A stretch of DNA of 64,000 nt. Source: Periplaneta americana (taxonomy: Eukaryota > Arthropoda > Insecta > Blattodea > Blattidae). The stretch lies in contig NW_027185501.1 in assembly GCF_040183065.1 (NCBI RefSeq), forward strand, positions 1,018,001 through 1,082,000. The letters run 5' to 3'. The position numbers were made by a program, and so were the translations under genes. The first letter of the stretch is position 1. Each line of letters begins with the position of its first letter. Shown piece after piece: positions 21,270 to 32,914 of this stretch. The notes under the pieces were generated by a model that worked only from the letters and a program-made list of their open reading frames with translations, searched no databases and was not told the DNA's origin.

Positions 21270-23750
21270 CAATTTTTCCCTCGAAATTATTCAAATCAAC
21301 TTTACAGGGAGTTATACCTTAAATCTTGATTTGCATAATACACGTCACTGTTCGTTAACAGGAAACCACAATTTAAGTCACACGGAGTTAGTGTGCACTC
21401 GAAGTTGGATGCTTGACGGTTGTCAGCCCACTTTGAGATCTGTGGATATAGAGGGAAAAATTGGATCGGTGTCGGTTAGAGTTCCCCAGTAGCTCAGTGG
21501 TAGAGCGTTGGTACGTTAAACTAAAGGTCCCGGGTTCGATACCCGGCTCCGGAACAATTTTTCTCTCGAAATTATTCAAATCAACTTTACAGGGATTTAT
21601 ACCTGAAATCTTGATTTGCATAATACACGTCACTGTTCGTTAACAGACAACCATAATTTAAGTGACACGGAGTTAGTGTGCACTCGAAGTTGCATGCTTG
21701 ACGTTTGACATCCCACTTTGTGGTCTGTGGATATAGAGGGAAAAATTGGATCGGTGTCGGTTAGAGTTCCCGAGTAGCTCAGTGGTAGAGCGTTGGTACG
21801 TTAAACCAAAGGTCCCGGGTTCGATAACCGGCTCCGGAACAATTTTTCAATCGAAATTATTCAAATCAACTTTACAGGGATTTATACCTGAAATCTTGAT
21901 TTGCATAATACACGTCACTGTTCTTTAACAGTAAACCACAATTTAAGTCACACGGAGTTAGTGTGCACTCGAAGTTGGATGCTTGACGATTGTCAGCCCA
22001 CTTTGAGGTCTGTGGATATAGAGGGAAAAATTGGAACGGTGTCGTTTAGAGTTCCCGAGTAGCTCAGTGGTAGAGCGTTGGTACGTTAAACCAAAGGTCC
22101 CGTGTTCGATACCCGGCTCAGGAACAATTTTTTCCAAGAAATTATTAAAATCAACTTTACAGGGAGTTATACCTGAAATCTTGATACACGTCACTGTCGT
22201 TAACAGAAAACCACAATTTAAATCACACGGAATTAGTGTGCACTCGAAGTTGGATGCTTGTCGGTTGTCAGCCCACTTTGAGGTCTGTGGATATAGAGGG
22301 AAAAATTGGATCGGTGTCGGATAGAGTTCCCGACTAGCTCAGTCGTAGAGCGTTGGTACGTTAAACCAAAGGTCCCGGGTTCGATACCCGGCTCCAGAAC
22401 AATTTTTCCCTCGAAATTATTCAAATCAACTTTACAGGGAGTTATACCTGAAATCTTGATTTGCGTAATATACGTCAATGTTCGTTAACTGAAAACCACA
22501 ATTTAAGTCACACGGAATTAGTGTGCACTCGAAGTTGCATGCTTGACGGTTGTCAGCCCAATTTGAGGTCTGTGGATATAGAGGGAAAAATTGGATCTGT
22601 GTCGGTTAGAGTTTCCGAGTAGCTCAGTGGTAGAGCGTTGGTACGTTAAACCAAAGGTCCCGGGTTCGATGCCCGGCTCCGGATCAATTTTTCCCTCGAA
22701 ATTATTCAAATCGTCTTTACAGGGAGAAATACCTGAAATCTTGATTTGCATAATACACGTCACTGTTCGTTAACAGAAAACCACAATTTAACTCACACGG
22801 AGTTAGTGTGCACTCGAAGTTGAATGCTTGACGATTGTCAGCCCACTTTGAGGTCTGTGGATATAGAGGAAATATTGGATCTGTGTCGGTTAGAGTTCCC
22901 GAGTAGCTCAAGGGTAGAGCGTTGGTACGTTAAGCCAAAGGTCCCGGGATCGATACCCGGCTCCGGAACAATTTTTCCCTCGAAATTATTCAAATCAACT
23001 TTACAGGGAGTTATACCTGAAATCTTGATTTGCGTAATATACGTCAATGTTCGTTAACTGAAAACCACAATTTAAGTCACACGGAATTAGTGTGCACTCG
23101 AAGTTGCATGCTTGACGGTTGTCAGCCCACTTTGAGGTCTGTGGATATAGAGGGCAAAATTGGATCGGTGTCGGTTAGAGTTCCCGAGTAGCTCAGTGGT
23201 AGAGCGTTGGTACGTTAAGCCAAAGGTCCCGGGATCGATACCCGGCTCCGGAACAATTTTTCCCTCTAAATTATTCAAATCAACTTTACAGGGAGTTATA
23301 CCTGAAATCTTGATTTGCATAATACACGTCACTGTTCGTTAACAGAAAACTACAATTTAAGTCACACGGAGTTAGTGTGCACTCGTAGTTGCATGCTTGA
23401 CGGTTGTCAGCCCACTTAGAGGCCTGTGTATATGGAGGGAAAAATTGGATCGGTGTCGGTTAGAGTTCCCGAGTAGCTCAGTGGTAGAGCGTTAGTACGT
23501 TAAACCAAAGGTCCCGGGTTCGAAACCCGGCTCCGGAAGAATTTTTCCATCGAAATTATTCAAATCAACTTTGCAGGGAGTTATACCGGAAATCGAGATT
23601 TGCATAATACACGTCACTGTTCGTTAACAGAAAACCACAATTTAAGTCACACGGAGTTAGTGTGCACTCGAAGTTGAATGCTTGACGATTGTCAGCCCAC
23701 TTTGAGGTCTGTGGATATAGAGGAAATATTGGATCTGTGTCGGTTAGAGT

Positions 23751-23876
23751 TCCCGAGTAGCTCAAGGGTAGAGCGTTGGTACGTTAAACCAAAGGCCCCG
23801 GGATCGACACCCGGCCCCGTGGTAGTGCGTTGCTACGTTAAACCAAAGGTCCCGGGTTCGATACCCGGCTCCGGAA
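23751..23876 (+). tRNA. Fused double tRNA-like core, type D3
   Basis: The first D loop is AAGGGTA and the first T arm is CGGGATCGACACCCGG. The second body starts GTGGTAGTGCG. The final B box and T5 are intact. Confidence 0.7.
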
Positions 23877-24089
23877 CAATTTTTCCCTCGAAATTATTCA
23901 AATCAACTTTACAGTTAGTTTTTCCCGAAATCTTGATTTGCATAATACACGTCACTGTTCGTTAACAGAAAACCACAATTTAAGTCACACGGAGTTAGTG
24001 TGCACTCGAATTTGGATGCTTCACAGTTGTCAGCCCACTTTGAGCTCTGTGGATATAGAGGGAAAAATTGGATCGGTGTCGGTTAGAGT

Positions 24090-24161
24090 TCCCGAGTAGC
24101 TCAGTGGTAGAGCGTTGGTACGTTAAACCAAAGGTCCCGGGTTCGATACCCGGCTCCGGAA
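24090..24161 (+). tRNA. Exact-consensus tRNA-like core
   Basis: Consensus core followed by AATAATTTTTTCC (T6). It is the left-hand parent type of chimeric core 28688. Confidence 0.7.
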
Positions 24162-24279
24162 TAATTTTTTCCTCGAAATTATTCAAATCAACTTTACAGG
24201 GAGTTATACATGAAATCTTGATTTGCATAATACACGTCACTGTTCGTTAACAGAAAACTACAATTTAAGTCACACGGAG

Positions 24280-25131
24280 TTAGTGTGCACTCGAAGTTGG
24301 ATGCTTGTCGGTTGTCAGCCCACTTTGAGGTCTGTGGATATAGAGGGAAAAATTGGATCGGTGTCGGTTAGAGTTCCCGAGTAGCTCAGTGGTAGAGCGT
24401 AGGTACGTTAAACCAAATGTCCCGGGTACGATACCCGGCTCCGGAACAATTTTTCCCACGAAATTATTCAAATCAGCTTTACAGGGAGTTATACCTGAAA
24501 TCATGATTTGCATAATACACGTCACTGTTCGTTAACAGACAACCACAATTTAAGTCACACGGAGTTAGTGTGCACTCGATGTTGGATGCTTGACGGTTGT
24601 CAGCCCAATTTGAGGTCTGTGGATATAGAGGGAAAAATTGGATCGGTGTCGTTTAGAGTTCCCGAGTAGCTCAGTGGTAGAGCGCTGGTACGTTAAACCA
24701 AAGGTCCCGGGTTCGATACCCGGCTCCGGAACAATTTTTCCCTCGAAATTATTCAAATCAACTTTACGGGGAGTTATATCTGAAATCTTGATTTGCATAA
24801 TACACGTCACTGTTCGTTAACAGAAAACCACAATTATGTCACACGGAGTTAGTGTGCACTCGAAGTTGGATACTTGACGGTTGTCAGCCCACTTTGAGGT
24901 CTGTGGATATAGAGGGAAAATTGGATCGGTGTCGGTTAGAGTTCCCGACTAGCTCAGTGGTAGAGCGTTGGTATGTTAAACGACAGGTCCCGAGTTCGAT
25001 ACCACACTCAGGAACAATTTTTCCCTCGAAATTATCAAATCAACTTTACAGGGAGTTATACCTGAAATCTTGATTTGCATAATACACGTCACTGTTCGTT
25101 AAAAGAAAACCACAATTTAAGTCACACGGAG
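24280..25131 (+). repeat. Three-unit sub-duplication, copy 1 (852 bp)
   Basis: Units 24375, 24660 and 24943 recur 852-853 bp downstream as 25227, 25512 and 25796, sharing GCGTAGG plus GGGTACGATACC in the first, GCGCTGG in the second and ATACCACACTCAGG in the third. The one-base offset change comes from a deletion in the spacer (CAATTATGTC against CAATTTAAGTC). Confidence 0.9.
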
Positions 25132-25985
25132 TTAGTGTGCACTCGAAGTTGGATGCTTGTCGGTTGTCAGCCCACTTTGAGGTCTGTGGATATAGAGGGA
25201 AAAATTGGATCGGTGTCGGTTAGAGTTCCCGAGTAGCTCAGTGGTAGAGCGTAGGTACGTTAAACCAAATGTCCCGGGTACGATACCCGGCTCCGGAACA
25301 ATTTTTCCCACGAAATTATTCAAATCAGCTTTACAGGGAGTTATACCTGAAATCATGATTTGCATAATACACGTCACTGTTCGTTAACAGACAACCACAA
25401 TTTAAGTCACACGGAGTTAGAGTGCACTCGATGTTGGATGCTTGACGGTTGTCAGCCCAATTTGAGGTCTGTGGATATAGAGGGAAAAATTGGATCGGTG
25501 TCGTTTAGAGTTCCCGAGTAGCTCAGTGGTAGAGCGCTGGTACGTTAAACCAAAGGTTCCGGGTTCGATACCCGGCTCCGGAACAATTTTTCCCTCGAAA
25601 TTATTCAAATCAACTTTACGGGGAGTTATATCTGAAATCTTGATTTGCATAATACACGTCACTGTTCGTTAACAGAAAACCACAATTTAAGTCACACGGA
25701 GTTAGTGTGCACTCGAAGTTGGATGCTTGACGGTTGTCAGCCCACTTTGAGGTCTGTGGATATAGAGGGAAAATTGGATCGGTGTCGGTTAGAGTTCCCG
25801 ACTAGCTCAGTGGTAGAGCGTTGGTATGTTAAACGACAGGTACCGAGTTCGATACCACACTCAGGAACAATTTTTCCCTCGAAATTATTCAAATCAACTT
25901 TACAGGGAGTTATACCTTAAATCTTGATTTGCATAATACACGTCACTGTTCGTTAACAGGAAACCACAATATAAGTCACACGGAG
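25132..25985 (+). repeat. Three-unit sub-duplication, copy 2
   Basis: Second copy of the 24280-25131 triplet. Only scattered substitutions separate the copies, such as GGTTCCGGG for GGTCCCGGG in the middle unit and GGTACCGAG for GGTCCCGAG in the third. The right edge grades into the start of the second copy of repeat B. Confidence 0.88.
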
Positions 25986-28700
25986 TTAGTGTGCACTCGA
26001 AGTTGGATGCTTGACGGTTGTCAGCCCACTTTGAGGTCTGTGGATATAGAGGGAAAAATTGGATCGGTGTCGGTTAGAGTTCCCGAGTAGCTCAGTGGTA
26101 GAGCGTTGGTACGTTAAACTAAAGGTCCCGGGTTCGATACCCGGCTCCGGAACAATTTTTCTCTCGAAATTATTCAAATCAACTTTACAGGGATTTATAC
26201 CTGAAATCTTGATTTGCATAATACACGTCACTGTTCTTTAACAGTAAACCACAATTTAAGTCACACGGAGTTAGTGTGCACTCGAAGTTGGATGCTTGAC
26301 GATTGTCAGCCCACTTTGAGGTCTGTGGATATAGAGGGAAAAATTGGAACGGTGTCGGTTAGAGTTCCCGAGTAGCTCAGTGGTAGAGCGTTGGTACGTT
26401 AAACCAAAGGTCCCGTGTTAGATACCCGGCTCAGGAACAATTTTTTCCAAGAAATTATTAAAATCAACTTTACAGGGAGTTATACCTGAAATCTTGATAC
26501 ACGTCACTGTCGTTAACAGAAAACCACAATTTAAATCACACGGAATTAGTGTGCACTCGAATTTGGATGCTTGTCGGTTGTCAGCCCACTTTGAGGTCTG
26601 TGGATATAGAGGGAAAAATTGGATCGGTGTCGGATAGAGTTCCCGACTAGCTCAGTCGTAGAGCGTTGGTACGTTAAACCAAAGGTCCCGGGTTCGATAC
26701 CCGGCTCCGGAACAATTTTTCCCTCGAAATTATTCAAATCAACTTTACAGGGAGTTATACCTGAAATCTTGATTTGCGTAATATACGTCAATGTTCGTTA
26801 ACTGAAAACCACAATTTAAGTCACACGGAATTAGTGTGCACTCGAAGTTGCATGCTTGACGGTTGTCAGCCCACTTTGAGGTCTGTGGATATAGAGGGAA
26901 AAATTGGATCGGTGTCGGTTAGAGTTTCCGAGTAGCTCAGTGGTAGAGCGTTGGTACGTTAAACCAAAGGTCCCGGGTTCGATGCCCGGCTCCGGATCAA
27001 TTTTTCCCTCGAAATTATTCAAATCGTCTTTACAGGGAGTTATACCTGAAATCTTGATTTGCATAATACACGTCACTGTTCGTTAACAGAAAACCACAAT
27101 TTAACTCACACGGAGTTAGTGTGCACTCGAAGTTGAATGCTTGACGATTGTCAGCCCACTTTGAGGTCTGTGGATATAGAGGAAATATTGGATCTGTGTC
27201 GGTTAGAGTTCCCGAGTAGCTCAAGGGTAGAGCGTTGGTACGTTAAGCCAAAGGTCCCGGGATCGATACCCGGCTCCGGAACAATTTTTCCCTCGAAATT
27301 ATTCAAATCAACTTTACAGGGAGTTATACCTGAAATCTTGATTTGCGTAATATACGTCAATGTTCGTTAACTGAAAACCACAATTTAAGTCACACGGAAT
27401 TAGTGTGCACTCGAAGTTGCATGCTTGACGGTTGTCAGCCCACTTTGAGGTCTGTGGATATAGAGGAAAAAATTGGATCGGTGTCGGTTAGAGTTCCCGA
27501 GTAGCACAGTCGTAGAGCGTTGGTACGTTATACCAAAGGTCCCGGGTTAGATACCCGGCTCCGGAACATTTTTTCCCTCGAAATTATTCTAATCAACTTT
27601 ACAGGGAAGTATACCTGAAATATTGATTTGCATAATACACGTCACTGTTCGTTAACAGAAAACCACAATTTAAGTCACACGGAGTTAGTGTTCACTCGAA
27701 GTTGCATGCTTGACGGTTGTCAGCCCACTTTGAGGTCTGTGGATATAGAGGGCAAAATTGGATCGGTGTCGGTTAGAGTTCCCGAGTAGCTCAGTGGTAG
27801 AGCGTTGGTACGTTAAGCCAAAGGTCCCGGGATCGATACCCGGCTCCGGAACAATTTTTCCCTCTAAATTATTCAAATCAACTTTACAGGGAGTTATACC
27901 TGAAATCTTGATTTGCATAATACACGTCACTGTTCGTTAACAGAAAACTACAATTTAAGTCACACGGAGTTAGTGTGCACTCGTAGTTGCATGCTTGACG
28001 GTTGTCAGCCCACTTAGAGGCCTGTGTATATGGAGGGAAAAATTGGATCGGTGTCGGTTAGAGTTCCCGTGTAGCTCAGTGGTAGAGCGTTAGTACGTTA
28101 AACCAAAGGTCCCGGGTTCGAAACCCGGCTCCGGAAGAATTTTTCCATCGAAATTATTCAAATCAACTTTGCAGGGAGTTATACCGGAAATCGAGATTTG
28201 CATAATACACGTCACTGTTCGTTAACAGAAAACCACAATTTAAGTCACACGGAGTTAGTGTGCACTCGAAGTTGAATGCTTGACGATTGTCAGCCCACTT
28301 TGAGGTCTGTGGATATAGAGGAAATATTGGATCTGTGTCGGTTAGAGTTCCCGAGTAGCTCAAGGGTAGAGCGTTGGTACGTTAAACCGAAGGCCCCGGG
28401 ATCGACACCCGGCCCCGTGGTAGTGCGTTGCTACGTTAAACCAAAGGTCCCGGGTTCGATACCCGGCTCCGGAACAATTTTTCCCTCGAAATTATTCAAA
28501 TCAACTTTACAGTTAGTTATTCCCGAAATCTTGATTTGCATAATACACGTCACTGTTCGTTAACAGAAAACCACAATTTAAGTCACACGGAGTTAGTGTG
28601 CACTCGAATTTGGATGCTTCACAGTTGTCAGCCCACTTTGAGCTCTGTGGATATAGAGGGAAAAATTGGATCGGTGTCGGTTAGAGATCCCGAGTAGCTC
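25868..28700 (+). repeat. Higher-order repeat B, copy 2 (rearranged, shortened)
   Basis: Cores start at 26081, 26366, 26641, 26926, 27210, 27495, 27780, 28065, 28349 (double) and 28688. They match 21483 onwards, but the counterpart of 21768 is missing and unit 27495 is extra. The block ends inside core 28688, a chimera. Its left part matches unit 24090 and its right part, from GCGCTGG on, matches units 24660 and 25512. Confidence 0.88.
28349..28474 (+). tRNA. Fused double tRNA-like core, type D3
   Basis: Repeat B copy 2 partner of 23751 (offset 4598 bp), with AACCGAAGG in place of AACCAAAGG. Confidence 0.7.
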
Positions 28701-29160
28701 AGTGGTAGAGCGCTGGTACGTTAAACCAAAGGTCCCGGGTTCGATACCCGGCTCCGGAACAATTTTTCCCTCGAAATTATTCAAATCAACTTTACGGGGA
28801 GTTATATCTGAAATCTTGATTTGCATAATACACGTCACTGTTCGTTAACAGAAAACCACAATTTAAGTCACACGGAGTTAGTGTGCACTCGAAGTTGGAT
28901 GCTTGACGGTTGTCAGCCCACTTTGAGGTCTGTGGATATAGAGGGAAAATTGGATCGGTGTCGGTTAGAGTTCCCGACTAGCTCAGTGGTAGAGCGTTGG
29001 TATGTTAAACGACAGGTCCCGAGTTCGATACCACACTCAGGAACAATTTTTCCCTCGAAATTATCAAATCAACTTTACAGGGAGTTATACCTGAAATCTT
29101 GATTTGCATAATACACGTCACTGTTCGTTAAAAGAAAACCACAATTTAAGTCACACGGAG
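28701..29160 (+). repeat. Bridge between repeat B and repeat C
   Basis: It holds the right part of chimeric core 28688 and unit 28972. Unit 28972 matches unit 24943 in detail: the same GACTAGCTC acceptor junction, TATGTTAAACGACAGG anticodon side, one-base-shorter AAATTATCAAATC and GTTAAAAGAAAACC. This indicates that the stretch descends from the 24943 copy rather than from 25796. Confidence 0.85.
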
Positions 29161-29824
29161 TTAGTGTGCACTCGAAGTTGGATGCTTGACTGTTGTCAGC
29201 CCAATTTGATTTCTGTGGATATAGAGGGAAACATTGGATCGGTGTCGGTTAGAGTTCCCGAATAGCTCAGTGGTAGAGCGTTGGTACGTTAAACCAAAGG
29301 TCCCGGGTTCGATAACCGCCTCCGGAACAATTTTTCCCTCGAAATTATTCAAATCAACTTTATAGGGAGTTATACCTGAAATCGAGATTTGCATAATACA
29401 CGTCACTGTTCGTTAACAGAAAACCACAATTTAAGTCACACGGAGTTAGTGTGCACACGAAGATGGATGCTTGACGGTTGTCAGCCCAATTTGAGGTCTG
29501 TGGATATAGAAGGAAAAATTGGATCGGTGTCGGTTAGAGTTCCCTAGTAGCTCAGTGGTAGAGCGTTGGTCCGTTAAGCCAAAGGACCCGGCTTCGATAT
29601 CCGGCTCCGGAACAATTTTTCCCTCGAAATTATTCAAATCAACTTTACAGGGATTTATACCTGAAATCTTGATTTGCATAATACACGTCACTGTTCGTTA
29701 ACAGAAAACCACAATTTAAGTCACACGGAGTTAGTGTGCACTCGAAGTTGAATGCTTGACGATTGTCAGCCCACTTTGAGGTCTGCGGATATAGAGGAAA
29801 TATTGGATCTGTGTCGGTTAGAGT

Positions 29825-29950
29825 TCCCGAGTAGCTCAGGGGTAGAGCGTTGGTACGTTAAACCAAAGGACCCGGGATCGACAATCGGCCCCATGGTAGT
29901 GCGTTGCTACGTTAAACCAAAGGTCCCGGGTTCGATACCCGGCTCCGGAA
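29825..29950 (+). tRNA. Fused double tRNA-like core, type D4
   Basis: The first T arm is degraded (GGGATCGACAATCGG) and the junction is CCCCATGGTAGTGCG. The spacer after the T5 reads AACAGTTATTTATTCCC. Confidence 0.68.
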
Positions 29951-31303
29951 CAATTTTTCCCTCGAAATTATTCAAATCAACTTAACAGTTATTTATTCCC
30001 GAAATCTTGATTTGCATAATACACGTCACTGTTCGTTAACAGAAAACCACAATTTAATTCACACGGAGTTAGTGTGCACTCGAAGTTGGATGCTAGACGG
30101 TTGTCAGCCCACTTCGAGTTCTATGGATACAGAGGGAAAAATTGGATCGGTGTCGGTTAGAGTTCCCGAGTAGCTCAGTGGTAGAGCGTTGGTACGTTAA
30201 ACCAAAGGTCCCGGGTTCGATACTGGGCTCCGGAAAAATTTTTCCCTCGAAATTATTCAAATCAACTTTACAGGGAGTTATACCTGAAATCTTGATTTGC
30301 ATAATACACGTCACTGTTCGTTAACAGAAAACTACAATTTAAGTCACACGGAGTTAGTGTGCACTCGAAGTTGGATGCTTGACGGTTGTCAGCCCAATTT
30401 GAGGTCTGTGGATATAGAGGGAAAAATTGGATCGGTGTCGGTTAGAGTTCCCGAGTAGCTCAGTGGTAGAGCGTTAGTACGTTAAACCAAAGGTCCCGGG
30501 TTCGATACCCGGCTCCGGAACAATTTTTCCCTCGAAATTATTCAAATCAACTTTACAGGGATTTATATCTGAAATCTTGATTTGCATAATACACGTCACT
30601 GTTCGTTAACAGAAAACCACAATTTAAGTCACACGGAGTTAGTGTGCACTCGAAGTTGGATGGTTGACGGTTGTCAGCCCACTTCGAGTACTATGGATAC
30701 AGAGGGAAAAATTGGATTGGTGTCGGTTAGAGTTCCCGAGTAGCTCAGTGGTAGAGCGTTGGTACGTTAAACCAAAGGTCCCGGGTTCGATACTCGGCTC
30801 CGGAAAAATTTTTCCCTCGAAATGATTCAAATCAACTTTACAGGGAGTTATACCTGAAATCTTGATTTGCATAATACACGTCACTGTTCGTTAACAGAAA
30901 ACTACAATTTAAGTCACACGGAGTTAGTGTGCACTCGAAGTTGGATGCTTGACGGTTGTCAGCCCAATTTGAGATCTGTGGATATAGAGGGAAAAATTGG
31001 ATCGGTGTCGGTTAGAGTTCCCGAGTAGTTCAGTGGTAGAGCGTTAGTACGTAAAACCAAAGGTCCCGGGTTCGATACCCGGCTCCGGAACAATTTTTCC
31101 CTAGAAATTATTCAAATCAACTTTACAGGGATTTATATCTGAAATCTTGATTTGCATAATACACGTCACTGTTCGTTAACAGAAAACCACAATTTAAGTC
31201 ACACGGAGTTAGTGTGCACTCGTAGTTGGATGCTTCACGGTTGTCAGCCCACTTTGAGCTCTGTGGATGTAGTGGGAAAAATTGGATCGGTGTCGGTTAG
31301 AGT

Positions 31304-31375
31304 TCCCGAGTAGCTCAGTGGTAGAGCGTTGGTACGTTAAACCAAAGGTCCCGGGTTCGATACCCGGCTCCGGAA
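31304..31375 (+). tRNA. Exact-consensus tRNA-like core
   Basis: Consensus core in repeat C copy 1. The T run here is AATAATTTTCCCC (T4), shorter than in copies 2 and 3 (T5). The upstream stretch reads GGATGTAGTGGG, the mark of this unit type. Confidence 0.7.
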
Positions 31376-32914
31376 TAATTTTCCCCTCGAAATTATTCAA
31401 ATCAACTTTACAGGGAGTTATACCTGAAATCTTGATTTGCATAATACACGTCACTGTTCGTTAACAGAAAACCACAATTTAATTCACACGGAGTTAGTGT
31501 GCACTCGAAGTTGGATGCTAGACGGTTGTCAGCCCACTTCGAGTTCTATGGATACAGAGGGAAAAATTGGATCGGTGTCGGTTAGAGTTCCGAGTAGCTC
31601 AGTGGTAGGGCGTTGGTATGTTAAACCAAAGGTCCCGGGTTCGATACCCGGCTCCGGAACAATTATTCCCTCGAAATTATTCAAATCAACTTTACAGGCA
31701 GTTATATCTGAAATCTTGATTTGCATAATACACGTCACTTTTCGTTAACAGAAAACCACAATTTAAGTGACACGGAGTTAGTGTTCACTCGAAGTTGGAT
31801 GCTTGACGGTTGTCAGCCCAATTTGAGGTCTGTGGATATAGAGGGAAAAATGGGATCGGCGTCGGTTTGAGTACCCGAGTAGCTCAGTGGTAGGGCGTTG
31901 GTACGTTAAACCAAAGGCCCTGGGTTCGATACCCGGCCACGGAACAATTTTTCCCTCGAAATTATTCAAATCAACTTTACAGGGAGTTATACTTGAAATC
32001 TTGATTTGCATAATACACGTTACTGTTCGTTAACAGAAAACCACAATTTAAGTCACACGGAGTTAGTGTGCACTCGAAGTTGGATGCTTGACGGTTGTCA
32101 GCCCACTTCGAGTTCTGTGGATACAGAGGGAAAAATTGGATCGGTGTTGGTTAGAGTTCCCGAGTAGCTCAGTGGTAGAGCGTTGGTACGTTAAACCAAA
32201 GTTCCCGGGTTCGATACTCGGCTCCGGAAAAATTTTTACCTCGAAATTATTCAAATCAACTTTACAGGGAGTTATACCTGAAATCTTGATTTGCATAATA
32301 CACGTCACTGTTCGTTAACAGAAAACTACAATTTAAGTCACACGGAGTTAGTGTGCACTCGAAGTTGGCTGCTTGACGGTTGTCAGCCCAATTTGAGGTC
32401 TGTGGATATAGAGGGAAATTTGGATCGGAGTCGGTTAGAGTTCCCGAGTAGCTCAGTGGTAGAGCGTTAGTACGTTAAACCAAAGGTCCCGGGTTCGATA
32501 CCCGGCTCCGGAACAATTTTTCCCTCGAAATTATTCAAATCAACTTTACAGGGAGTTATATCTGAAATCTTGATTTGCATAATACACCTCACTGTTCGTT
32601 AACAGAAAACCACAATTTAAGTCACACGGAGTTAGTGTGCACTCGAAGTTGGATGCTTGACGGTTGTCAGCCCACTTTGAGGTCTGTGGATATAGAGGGA
32701 AAATTGGATCGGTGTCGGTTAGAGTTCCCGACTAGCTCAGTGGTAGAGCGTTGGTATGTTAAACGACAGGTCCCGAGTTCGATACTACGGTCAGGAACAA
32801 TTTTTCCCTCGAAATTATCAAATCAACTTTACAGGGAGTTATACCTGAAATCTTGATTTGCATAATACACGTCACTGTTCGTTAACAGAAAACCACAATT
32901 TAAGTCACACGGAG

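Larger units (their letters stand above)
21270..25867 (+). repeat. Higher-order repeat B, copy 1 (4598 bp, 16 units)
   Basis: Cores start at 21483, 21768, 22053, 22328, 22613, 22897, 23182, 23467, 23751 (double), 24090, 24375, 24660, 24943, 25227, 25512 and 25796. The order recurs from 25868 with an offset of 4598 bp. The offset drops to 4313 bp for units 22053-22897, because unit 21768 has no partner, and returns to 4598 bp at 23182 because copy 2 has gained a unit at 27495. Units 24375, 24660 and 24943 are themselves repeated as 25227, 25512 and 25796. Confidence 0.9.
29161..32914 (+). repeat. Higher-order repeat C, copy 1 (3754 bp, 13 units)
   Basis: Cores start at 29256, 29541, 29825 (double), 30164, 30449, 30734, 31019, 31304, 31588, 31873, 32158, 32442 and 32726. 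The order repeats twice more at a constant offset of 3754 bp. Diagnostic variants are CGAATAGCTC with GATAACCGCC in the first unit, the one-base acceptor deletion GAGTTCCGAG at 31588, and ATACTACGGTCAGG in the last. Confidence 0.93.
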
